This document shows, piece by piece, positions 56,996 to 64,000 of a stretch of 64,000 nt of DNA. Position numbers and translations under genes: made by a program. The stretch lies in the NCBI RefSeq assembly GCF_027924965.1, contig NZ_AP027056.1, positions 620,001-684,000 of the forward strand, read 5' to 3'. Positions within the stretch are counted from its first letter, which is position 1; each line of letters begins with the position of its first letter. Origin of the DNA: Limnohabitans sp. TEGF004. GTDB lineage: Bacteria; Pseudomonadota; Gammaproteobacteria; Burkholderiales; Burkholderiaceae_C. The notes below the pieces were generated by a model. That model was not told the origin of the DNA. It searched no databases and worked only from the letters and a program-made list of their open reading frames with translations.

Positions 56996-57873
56996 TGCTC
57001 ACCCTGTTGTTTGACGGTGTCGCGTACGGCATGCTGCTGTTTATTCTTGCAGTGGGTTTGTGCGTGACCATGGGGTTGATGAACTTCATCAACCTCGCGC
57101 ATGGCGCGTTTGCCATGCTAGGAGGCTACGTCACCGTGGCGCTGATGCAGCGCCACGGCGTACCGTTTTTGATGTGTTTGCCGTTGGCCTTTTTGGCCTC
57201 GGCGGCCGTGGGTGTGGTGCTGGAGCGCACGCTGTATCGGCCCATGTACAAGAAACCGCACTTGGACCAAGTGTTGTTTTCGATTGGCTTGGCCTTCATG
57301 GCCGTTGCCTCGGCGGACTATCTGATGGGCTCGCAACAGCAAATCATGCAGCTGCCCGATTGGTTGCGTGGCCGCACCGAGTTGTTTGCTGACACGCCCT
57401 TTGTGTTGGGCATGGGCCACTACCGTTTGTTCATCATCGCGGTGTGTGCGGCGTTGACGATCGGTTTGCAGTATGTACTGTCGGCCACGCGTTTTGGCAG
57501 CCGCTTGCGCGCCAGTGTGGACGACCCGCGTGCGGCGTCTGGCTTGGGCATCAACGTGAACGTGGTGTTTGCTGCCACCTTTGCCGTGGGTTCTGGTTTG
57601 GCCGGTTTAGGCGGGGCCTTAGGTGCTGAGGTGCTGGGCTTGGACCCGACCTTTCCTTTGAAATTCATGGTGTACTTTTTGATCGTGGTGGCCGTCGGCG
57701 GCACCACCTCCATCACGGGGCCTTTGCTGGCCGCGTTGTTGCTGGGCATTGCCGATGTGGCGGGCAAGTACTACATCCCTAAATTGGGCGCGTTCATTGT
57801 GTATGCCCTGATGATTGCGATTTTGATTTGGCGTCCACAAGGCCTCTTTGTGCGTCAAGGAGGTAAGTCATGA
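56995..57873 (+). CDS. livH: ABC transporter permease, LivH-type
   Basis: 292 aa inner-membrane permease, about eight hydrophobic segments. The N-terminal motif GLMNFINLAHGAFAMLGGYV and the loop RFGSRLRASVDDPRAASGLGINV are typical of LivH. Overlaps livK by one base and livM by ATGA. Confidence 0.95.
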   Translation: MLTLLFDGVAYGMLLFILAVGLCVTMGLMNFINLAHGAFAMLGGYVTVALMQRHGVPFLMCLPLAFLASAAVGVVLERTLYRPMYKKPHLDQVLFSIGLAFMAVASADYLMGSQQQIMQLPDWLRGRTELFADTPFVLGMGHYRLFIIAVCAALTIGLQYVLSATRFGSRLRASVDDPRAASGLGINVNVVFAATFAVGSGLAGLGGALGAEVLGLDPTFPLKFMVYFLIVVAVGGTTSITGPLLAALLLGIADVAGKYYIPKLGAFIVYALMIAILIWRPQGLFVRQGGKS

Positions 57874-58844
57874 ACGCACAGACTACTTTGCTGCGTGCGG
57901 CGCGTTGGCAGCCTCTGGAATTTTTGTTTTGGGCGCTCGCCTTTGCCTCGCCTTGGTTGCTGGCGCAGCATGCGCTCATCATCAACGAGATTGCCATCGT
58001 GGCTTTGTTCGCGGTGTCGCTGGACTTGGTGTTGGGTTACACCGGCATTGTCTCTCTGGGGCATGCGGCATTTTTGGGTTTTGGTGCGTACTCGGCAGCT
58101 TTGTTTGCCAAGCACATCCATCCTGATCCATTGCTGGGACTGTTGGTGGGCATGGGCGCCGCCACTTTGCTGGGCGCTGTGTGTTCGTTGTCCATCATGC
58201 GTGGCAGTGATTTGACGCGTTTGATGGTCACCTTGGGCACCGCACTCATCTTGCTAGAGCTGGCCAATAAGTTCAGCGACTTGACAGGTGGCGCCGATGG
58301 TTTGCAAGGCGTCATCATGGGGCCGTTGCTGGGCCAGTTTGAGTTTGACCTGATGGGCCAAACCTCGGCTTGGTACTCCTTAGCCGTGTTGCTGGTGTTG
58401 TTTGTGCTGGCACGTCGTTTGGTGCATGCGCCCTTGGGCGCCACGCTCAAGGCGGTGCGCGACAACCGCTTGCGCGCCATGGTCATTGGCATTCCAGTCA
58501 CGGCACGCTTGGCTGTGGTCTACACCGTGGCCGCTGGCATTGCGGGTGCGGCTGGCGCTTTGATGGCGCAGACCACAGGGTTTGCATCGCTCGATGTGTT
58601 TGCGATGGACCGCTCTGCCGATGTCATGTTGATGCTGGCCATTGGTGGCGTGGGTTGGTTGTATGGCGGCATCGCAGGTGCAGTCGCATTCAAGCTGATG
58701 TATGACGTGATTGCCAACATCACCCCGCAGTACTGGACGTTTTGGATGGGTTTGTTTTTGGTAGTGCTCGTGCTCGTTGGACGTGAACGTTTGATTCGTC
58801 CTTGGACTTGGTTTTCTGCAGCACGCAAAGAGGGGCAGTCATGA
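57870..58844 (+). CDS. livM: ABC transporter permease, LivM-type
   Basis: 324 aa inner-membrane permease, about nine to ten hydrophobic segments. Family motifs are LGYTGIVSLGHAAFLGFGAYSAAL and the cytosolic loop LGATLKAVRDNRLRAMVIG. Overlaps both neighbours by ATGA. It is a second LivM besides the truncated one at the left edge. Confidence 0.95.
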   Translation: MNAQTTLLRAARWQPLEFLFWALAFASPWLLAQHALIINEIAIVALFAVSLDLVLGYTGIVSLGHAAFLGFGAYSAALFAKHIHPDPLLGLLVGMGAATLLGAVCSLSIMRGSDLTRLMVTLGTALILLELANKFSDLTGGADGLQGVIMGPLLGQFEFDLMGQTSAWYSLAVLLVLFVLARRLVHAPLGATLKAVRDNRLRAMVIGIPVTARLAVVYTVAAGIAGAAGALMAQTTGFASLDVFAMDRSADVMLMLAIGGVGWLYGGIAGAVAFKLMYDVIANITPQYWTFWMGLFLVVLVLVGRERLIRPWTWFSAARKEGQS

Positions 58845-59611
58845 GCGCGGTCTCTAACCTCAGCGGCTATGCCTTGCAAACGCAAGGGCTGGTCAAACGT
58901 TTTGGTGGCATCACGGCCACCGACCATGTCAACCTCAACATTGCACATGGTGCGCGTCACGCCCTGATTGGGCCCAATGGCGCAGGCAAAACCACGCTCA
59001 TCAACTTGATGACCGGCGTGCTACCCGTGACCGAAGGTCGCATCGTGTTGCAGGGCGAAGACATTTCGCACCTGGCGCCGCATCAACGTGTGGCACGCGG
59101 CATGGTGCGCACCTTTCAAATCAACCAACTGTTCAACTCACTCACGCCTTTAGAGACCTTGGCGATGGTCGTCACACAGCACCGAGGCGAGGGCGCACGT
59201 TGGTGGCAGCCGCTGGGTCACAGCGCAGCCATTACTGAGCGCGCTGAAGCATTGCTGGAGCAGTTCCACCTCACCGATGTGATGCAGCAACGCACCGAGC
59301 ATCTAGCCTACGGCAAACGCCGCTTGTTAGAAATGGCGATCGCTTTGGCTTGCGAGCCGCGCCTCTTGTTGTTGGACGAACCCGTAGCAGGTGTGCCCGC
59401 TGGCGAGCGCGATGAGTTGCTACAAACCGTGGCTGCGTTGCCCAGCGATGTGTCCATCGTGCTGATTGAGCACGACATGGACTTGGTGTTTAACTTTGCC
59501 GACCGTATCACGGTGTTGGTCAACGGCGCGGTGCTGACCGAGGGCACGCCGCAAGAGATTGCGCATGACCCGCAAGTCAAAGCCGTGTACTTGGGGACCA
59601 GCCATGACTAA
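58841..59611 (+). CDS. livG: ABC transporter ATP-binding protein, LivG-type
   Basis: 256 aa from ATG 58841, overlapping livM by ATGA. Walker A GPNGAGKTT near 42, signature region LAYGKRRLLEMAIAL (an LSYG-type variant), Walker B LLLLDEPVAGV, H-loop IEHDMD. Eight bases of its end overlap livF. Confidence 0.94.
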   Translation: MSAVSNLSGYALQTQGLVKRFGGITATDHVNLNIAHGARHALIGPNGAGKTTLINLMTGVLPVTEGRIVLQGEDISHLAPHQRVARGMVRTFQINQLFNSLTPLETLAMVVTQHRGEGARWWQPLGHSAAITERAEALLEQFHLTDVMQQRTEHLAYGKRRLLEMAIALACEPRLLLLDEPVAGVPAGERDELLQTVAALPSDVSIVLIEHDMDLVFNFADRITVLVNGAVLTEGTPQEIAHDPQVKAVYLGTSHD

Positions 59612-60341
59612 AGCCACAGAACTGTTGCGCATGGAAGGTTTGAGCGCGGGCTACGGTGAAGCCGTGGTGTTGCACGACATTTCGCTGAGCGTGAACGAAG
59701 GTGAAACCTTAGCGTTGCTAGGCCGAAACGGCACAGGCAAAACCACGCTGATGGACACCTTGGTGGGCGTGACCACACAACATGGCGGCACGATTCAATT
59801 GGGCGGGGCTGCTTTGCATCGCATGGCGCCGCATGAACGTGCTGCGGCTGGCATTGGCTGGGTGCCACAAGAGCGCAACATTTTTAAGTCGCTCTCTGTG
59901 CATGAAAACCTCACGGCGGTGGCACGTGGTGCGAGCAACACAAAGCATCGCGCTTGGACGCCCGAGCGTGTGTACGAGTTGTTCCCACGTTTGGCAGAAC
60001 GTCAAGATAACTTGGGCACACAGCTCTCAGGAGGCGAGCAACAAATGTTGGCTGTGGGTCGCGCCTTGGTGCTCAACCCACGTTTGCTGTTGTTGGATGA
60101 ACCCTTAGAGGGATTGGCCCCCATCATTGTGGAAGAGTTGTTGCGTGCGATTGCACGCATCACCCGCGAAGAGGGTTTGAGCGCCATCATCGTTGAGCAA
60201 CACCCACAAGCGATTTTGAAGATCAGCCACCAAGCGCTGGTGCTTGACCACGGCACGGTGGTGCACAGCGGCAGCGCGCAAGCGTTGTTGGATCAACCCG
60301 ACTTGTTGGATCGTCTGCTGGGCGTTGCCCGTGTCGATTGA
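59604..60341 (+). CDS. livF: ABC transporter ATP-binding protein, LivF-type
   Basis: 245 aa from ATG 59604. Walker A GRNGTGKTT, signature LSGGEQQMLAVGRAL, Walker B LLLLDEPLEGLAP, followed by the usual IIVEQHPQ. It is followed 21 bases later by the Rieske oxygenase gene on the same strand. Confidence 0.94.
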   Translation: MTKATELLRMEGLSAGYGEAVVLHDISLSVNEGETLALLGRNGTGKTTLMDTLVGVTTQHGGTIQLGGAALHRMAPHERAAAGIGWVPQERNIFKSLSVHENLTAVARGASNTKHRAWTPERVYELFPRLAERQDNLGTQLSGGEQQMLAVGRALVLNPRLLLLDEPLEGLAPIIVEELLRAIARITREEGLSAIIVEQHPQAILKISHQALVLDHGTVVHSGSAQALLDQPDLLDRLLGVARVD

Positions 60342-60362
60342 AGATTGAGAAAGTGAGTGCGT

Positions 60363-61403
60363 ATGTTCATTAAAAACGCTTGGTACGTGGCGGCGACTGC
60401 TGCTGAAGTGCAAGACAAGCCCTTGGGCCGAACCATTTGCGGCGAGCCCATGGTGTTTTACCGCAGTGAAGCCAACAAGGTGGCTGCGCTCGAAGACTTT
60501 TGCCCACACCGTGGTGCACCTTTGTCTTTGGGCAAGGTGTGCAACGGCAAGTTGGTGTGCGGTTACCACGGCTTAGAGATGGGCTGTGACGGCAAGACCG
60601 TGTCCATGCCGGGTCAGCGTGTGCGCGGCTTTCCTGCCATTCGCAGTTTTACCGCCGTGGAGCGCTATGGTTTTATTTGGGTGTGGCCTGGTGATGTGGC
60701 TGAGGCAGATGAATCCAAACTGCCGGTGTTTGAGTTCTTCGACAACCCGCAATGGGCCTATGGCGGTGGGCTGTATCACATCCAGTGCAATTACAAGTTG
60801 ATGATCGACAACTTGATGGACTTGACGCACGAAACCTACGTGCATTCCAACAGCATTGGACAAAAAGAAATTGACGAAGTGCCTTGCACCACCAAGGTGG
60901 AGGGTGACCACGTGATCACCAGTCGGTTCATGGAAAACATTGAAGCGCCACCGTTTTGGAAAATGGCGCTGCGCAGCAACAACTTGGCAGATGATGTGCC
61001 CGTGGACCGCTGGCAAATTTGCCACTTCACACCACCCAGCCATGTGATGATTGAAGTGGGCGTGGCGCATGCAGGTAAAGGCGGCTATGACGCAGCCGAT
61101 GAGAGCAAGGTGTACAGCATGGTGGTTGACTTCATCACGCCAGAAACCGAAACGTCGATTCTTTATTTCTGGGGCATGGCTCGCCAGTTCCAGCCTGAAA
61201 GCGCTGAGCTGACCGCCATGATTCGTGAAGGCCAAGGCAAGATCTTTTCTGAAGATTTAGAGATGCTGGAGTCGCAGCAACGCAACTTGAGCAAGTACCC
61301 AGAGCGCAATTTGTTGATGCTCAACATCGACGCAGGCGGTGTGCAATCGCGCCGCGTGATTGAACGTCTTTTAGCCAAAGAAAACACAGGAGCCGCAGCA
61401 TGA
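60363..61403 (+). CDS. vanA: Rieske aromatic oxygenase, VanA-like (O-demethylase alpha subunit)
   Basis: 346 aa. Rieske ligands are Cys47-His49 (CPHRG) and Cys66-His69 (CGYHG). The mononuclear iron site is the D-x2-H-x4-H pattern Asp153-His156-His161 (MDLTHETYVH). The N-terminus MFIKNAWYVA is typical of VanA/phthalate-4,5-dioxygenase-type oxygenases. The likely reaction is O-demethylation of vanillate-like acids with O2. GTG 60357 is an alternative start. It overlaps the ferredoxin gene by ATGA. Confidence 0.9.
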   Translation: MFIKNAWYVAATAAEVQDKPLGRTICGEPMVFYRSEANKVAALEDFCPHRGAPLSLGKVCNGKLVCGYHGLEMGCDGKTVSMPGQRVRGFPAIRSFTAVERYGFIWVWPGDVAEADESKLPVFEFFDNPQWAYGGGLYHIQCNYKLMIDNLMDLTHETYVHSNSIGQKEIDEVPCTTKVEGDHVITSRFMENIEAPPFWKMALRSNNLADDVPVDRWQICHFTPPSHVMIEVGVAHAGKGGYDAADESKVYSMVVDFITPETETSILYFWGMARQFQPESAELTAMIREGQGKIFSEDLEMLESQQRNLSKYPERNLLMLNIDAGGVQSRRVIERLLAKENTGAAA

Positions 61404-61714
61404 GCGACAAATTGAATGGAGGCATCGATACGCCCGTGGGCAGCGACGGGGTGTTCACCCTCGAACTTGTGAAATCAGGCCAACGTCTGGTAGTGGGCAC
61501 CGATCAAACAGCCTTGCAAGTGTTGGAGGCTGCGGGGATTGACGTGCCCATGTCGTGTGGGCAGGGCATTTGCGGCACTTGCCTGACCCGTGTAGTGGGT
61601 GGAGTGCCGGATCACCGCGACATGTATTTGAGCGGTGAAGAGCAAGACGCGAACGATCAGTTCACACCTTGCTGTTCACGCAGCAAAACTGCGGTGTTGA
61701 TGCTGGATCTTTGA
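61400..61714 (+). CDS. Stand-alone plant-type ferredoxin equal to the C-terminal domain of VanB
   Basis: 104 aa. Residues 20-104 follow the C-terminal [2Fe-2S] domain of VanB/phthalate dioxygenase reductase: Cys53, Cys58, Cys61 and Cys91 (CGQGICGTC, then PDHRDMYLSGEEQDANDQFTPCC). The N-terminal flavin and NAD domains of VanB are missing, and the gene starts with its own ATG overlapping vanA. So the oxygenase appears to be fed by a ferredoxin only; a separate reductase must exist elsewhere. It is the last gene of the unit and converges with the helicase gene three bases away. Confidence 0.92.
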   Translation: MSDKLNGGIDTPVGSDGVFTLELVKSGQRLVVGTDQTALQVLEAAGIDVPMSCGQGICGTCLTRVVGGVPDHRDMYLSGEEQDANDQFTPCCSRSKTAVLMLDL

Positions 61715-61717
61715 GGC

Positions 61718-63571
61718 TTAACGGCCGTAACCGCCGCCACCACCACCTGAACGGCCACCGCCACCTGAGCGATTGCCACCACCGCCGCCGCTAGGACGAC
61801 GGCCATAACCACCGCCACCACCGCCGCGTTTGCGTTCGGTCATGAGGTCCACGCTGGTGCGTGTGGGGTCGGGCTGACGCTGACCGCCGCCTTGTGTTTT
61901 ATGGCCAAAAGCGTTCACGCCGCTTTGGGTGCCCAAGTGTGCATTGGCACGGGGTTGGAAGTCATCGTCGTCACGGCGTGGGGCGCGAGGCGCGTCAAAG
62001 TCACGCGGTGGACGTGGCGCGTCGTTGCGTGGGCCACGGTTGTCAAACTGGCGAGGGGCGCGAGCACCTTGGCCCTGTCCATTGCCAGGCTGGCGGTTGC
62101 CATCACGTGCTGGGCGTTCGCCGCTGCGTGCAGGACGGTCACCAAACTGGGCGCGTTCACCATCGCGTGCGGGACGATCGCCCACGCGGTCACGGCTCAC
62201 ATGGCCGCTGGGGCGAGGTGCGCGACCTTCGGAGGCGCCACCTTGACCACCACGACCGCCACCACCATTGCGACCGCCGCCAGTGGCTTTGGTGTCGCGA
62301 ATACGTTGCATCATTTCACCGCGAGCGGCTTTGGCTGCAGCCGCCATCACGTCACGGCCTGGGGGCTTGCCGATACCGCCCCACAAGGTTTGACGGCCCA
62401 TGGCGATGGGTTCGGCCTTTTCGTCAGCGTCTGGGCCGAAGTCGGCCACAGGCACCACAGGCACTTGTTGTTTGGTAAAGATTTCGATGTCGCGCATGAA
62501 ACCTTGTTCATCCAACGACACCAAGCTCACGGCTTCACCGCTTGAGCCAGCGCGGCCTGTGCGGCCAATGCGGTGCACATAGTCTTCGCTGATGTTGGGG
62601 ATTTCGTAGTTCACCACGTGTGGCAACTCGTCAATGTCAATGCCGCGTGCGGCAATGTCGGTGGCCACCAAGGCGCGGATTTCGCCGGTCTTGAAGCCCG
62701 ACAAGGCTTGGGTACGTGCAGTTTGGCTCTTGTTGCCGTGCAACGCCATGGCGCTGATGCCGTTCTTGGTCAAGAACTCGGCCACGTTGTTGGCACCAAA
62801 CTTGGTGCGTGTGAACACCAGCACTTGGCTCCAGTTGTGTTCGTTGATGATGTGTGCGAGCAAAGCCTTTTTCTTGCCGCGACCCACAGGGTGAACCACT
62901 TGCGTGATGCGTTGCACGGTGGTGTTGCTAGGCGTGACTTGGATGCTTTGTGGGTCTTTCAGCAGATTGTTGGCCAGTTCGCGAATTTCGTCGCTGAAGG
63001 TGGCTGAGAACAACAAGCTTTGCTTGTCTTTGGGTACTAAGGCCAAGATTTTCTTGACGTCGTGGATGAAGCCCATGTCCAACATGCGGTCGGCTTCGTC
63101 GAGTACCAAGATTTCCACTGTGGACAAATCTAGCAAGCCTTGCTGTTGCAAGTCGAGCAAGCGGCCGGGTGTGGCTACCAAAATGTCCACGCCTTTTTTG
63201 ATGCGTGCCACTTGAGGGTTCATGCCCACGCCGCCAAAGATGACGGTGGAGGTGAGTTGCAAGTATTTGCCGTAGTTACGCACCGACTCTTCCACTTGGG
63301 CCGCGAGTTCGCGAGTGGGGGTCAGTACCAAGGCGCGCACGCCATACACGCCAAATTTGTTTTCTTTGCTGCGGCTCATGGTGAGCTTGTGCAACATGGG
63401 CAAGGTGAATGCCGCTGTTTTACCGGTGCCGGTTTGGGCACCTGCCAACAAGTCGTGTCCGGCGAGAACCGCTGGAATGGCTTGGGCTTGGATGGGGGTG
63501 GGAGTTTCGTAGCCCTGTTCGGCCACAGCTTTTTGGATGGCCGGAGCCAAATTTAAATCTTCAAATTTCAT
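61718..63571 (-). CDS. rhlE: DEAD-box RNA helicase, RhlE-like, with Gly/Arg-rich tail
   Basis: 617 aa from ATG 63571. Q-motif and motif I ([24 protein letters not shown]), motif II DEAD ([13 protein letters not shown]), motif III SAT, and motif [15 protein letters not shown] are present. The C-terminal ~200 residues are basic and Gly/Arg-rich, ending in repeated [13 protein letters not shown] units like the tail of the RRM protein. RhlE-type helicases act in ribosome assembly and RNA decay, notably in the cold. An upstream ATG at 63643 is not supported. Confidence 0.94.
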   Translation of the reverse strand: MKFEDLNLAPAIQKAVAEQGYETPTPIQAQAIPAVLAGHDLLAGAQTGTGKTAAFTLPMLHKLTMSRSKENKFGVYGVRALVLTPTRELAAQVEESVRNYGKYLQLTSTVIFGGVGMNPQVARIKKGVDILVATPGRLLDLQQQGLLDLSTVEILVLDEADRMLDMGFIHDVKKILALVPKDKQSLLFSATFSDEIRELANNLLKDPQSIQVTPSNTTVQRITQVVHPVGRGKKKALLAHIINEHNWSQVLVFTRTKFGANNVAEFLTKNGISAMALHGNKSQTARTQALSGFKTGEIRALVATDIAARGIDIDELPHVVNYEIPNISEDYVHRIGRTGRAGSSGEAVSLVSLDEQGFMRDIEIFTKQQVPVVPVADFGPDADEKAEPIAMGRQTLWGGIGKPPGRDVMAAAAKAARGEMMQRIRDTKATGGGRNGGGGRGGQGGASEGRAPRPSGHVSRDRVGDRPARDGERAQFGDRPARSGERPARDGNRQPGNGQGQGARAPRQFDNRGPRNDAPRPPRDFDAPRAPRRDDDDFQPRANAHLGTQSGVNAFGHKTQGGGQRQPDPTRTSVDLMTERKRGGGGGGYGRRPSGGGGGNRSGGGGRSGGGGGGYGR

Positions 63572-63643
63572 GATGGAGCGCTTTATGTCAGCGCATGACA
63601 CCAACCCGCTTGGCCCGAAGGCCACCCAGTCAAAGGTCGGCAA

Positions 63644-63671
63644 TATTTACAGGTGAGCTCAAAAATCACAA
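63644..63671 (-). promoter_or_regulatory. Candidate promoter of the helicase gene
   Basis: On the minus strand TTGTGA (63666-63671) and TAAATA (63644-63649) are 16 bases apart. This would give a leader of about 65 bases. Confidence 0.35.
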
Positions 63672-63768
63672 ACAGAAGTGTTTGGAACCAGCTCCAGCAG
63701 AAGTGCTGATGTTGCGGCAACTGGCGGCGGCAACGGAATGAATTGTCGCACGAATCTGAAAATGCTTT

Positions 63769-64000
63769 TTAAGACTTCTTGCAGCTATCTAGCTTTAAGG
63801 CTTGTAGGGCTGCGGCCACATCTTTGGCATTTAGGGTCATATCAACCGTTTTCTCGCTGGTCGTTAGTCCTTGAATACGGATATTTAAATCATCAGACGC
63901 CAGTGCGTTCATGTTGCGGATACGAACGCATTTGCATGCAGTGTCTGTCAAACTGGCCCGGCCCATCGGCACGACCACTTGTTCATTGATCGAAACTTGG
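63769..64000 (-). CDS. Partial unrecognised gene at the right edge
   Basis: The minus-strand frame is open from the window edge to a stop at 63769, about 76 residues, so the start lies outside. The visible part includes two Cys in ACKCVRIRN and a hydrophilic C-terminal helix (MTLNAKDVAAALQALKLDS). I do not recognise it. Upstream-open frame and codon use are consistent with a real gene, but a short visible part keeps confidence low. About 197 bases between it and the helicase start hold the helicase leader and a candidate promoter. Confidence 0.45.
   Translation of the reverse strand, partial: QVSINEQVVVPMGRASLTDTACKCVRIRNMNALASDDLNIRIQGLTTSEKTVDMTLNAKDVAAALQALKLDSCKKS

Noticed and set aside
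63678..63989. Plus-strand 103-codon open frame at the right edge
   Set aside because: It is antisense to the edge gene and to the helicase leader, with no coding pattern.

Overview
The window looks like a chromosomal segment from a beta-proteobacterium of the Burkholderiales, most likely a Comamonadaceae member (Limnohabitans/Rhodoferax/Curvibacter-like). The grounds are the gene order folC-dedD-cvpA-purF-metZ, the phosphomannomutase-waaC-waaA block, a Bug-type solute-binding protein, several branched-chain-amino-acid-type ABC importers, and protein sequences that read as Comamonadaceae throughout. This assignment is inferred from recalled family knowledge, not from a search. Coding density is very high. 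Many neighbouring genes overlap by ATGA or GTGA. I see no insertion sequence, phage, integrase or CRISPR array.

Region 1 (1-2222) is the end of a Liv-type ABC importer (livM fragment, livG, livF) closed by a strong terminator. Region 2 (2249-7102, minus) is prfB-pepN-fbp; prfB needs the classical +1 programmed frameshift. Region 3 (7162-16861) is housekeeping: a secreted barrel-like protein, an alpha/beta hydrolase divergent from an acyl-CoA synthetase, a Tas-like aldo-keto reductase, plsY, yajQ, murB, argG, ppnP, a glycine-zipper protein and an ArsC/Spx-like protein. Region 4 (16917-23964) is folC-dedD-cvpA-purF-metZ-gltX followed by tRNA-Ala, tRNA-Glu and tRNA-Asp with their own promoter. 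Region 5 (24218-27754) holds a cold-shock-type RRM protein, a secreted protein resembling the VHL beta domain, small hypotheticals, and ogt plus a DMT permease. Region 6 (27839-31553) makes the inner LPS core. Region 7 (31550-39012, minus) is an RND efflux operon (tetR, adaptor, pump, PCMT, rhodanese, tolC). Region 8 (39068-43800) holds ydcF, msrA, a DUF2946-like protein, a ZnuD-like TonB receptor and pdxH. Region 9 (43907-48514) is an isoquinoline-1-oxidoreductase-type molybdenum hydroxylase with XdhC and MobA-like maturation factors and a HiPIP.

Region 10 (48593-61714) is the most unusual part: an apparent aromatic-acid (lignin-monomer-type) uptake and catabolism island. It has a crotonase lacking both usual catalytic glutamates, a D-2-hydroxyacid dehydrogenase, a LigW-like 5-carboxyvanillate decarboxylase, a Bug solute receptor, an FAD aromatic monooxygenase, an alpha/beta hydrolase, and one long transcription unit. 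That unit is a GntR regulator, a complete Liv-type importer (K-H-M-G-F), a VanA-like Rieske oxygenase and a ferredoxin. The ferredoxin corresponds to only the C-terminal [2Fe-2S] domain of VanB; the flavin/NAD reductase part is absent from the window. A plausible flow is uptake, decarboxylation of 5-carboxyvanillate-type acids to vanillate-type acids, then O-demethylation; the substrate is inferred.

The window ends with a RhlE-type DEAD-box helicase and a partial unrecognised gene at the right edge. A recurring theme is that several genes without a Shine-Dalgarno sequence have a -10-like hexamer 6-9 bases before their ATG, suggesting leaderless mRNAs.
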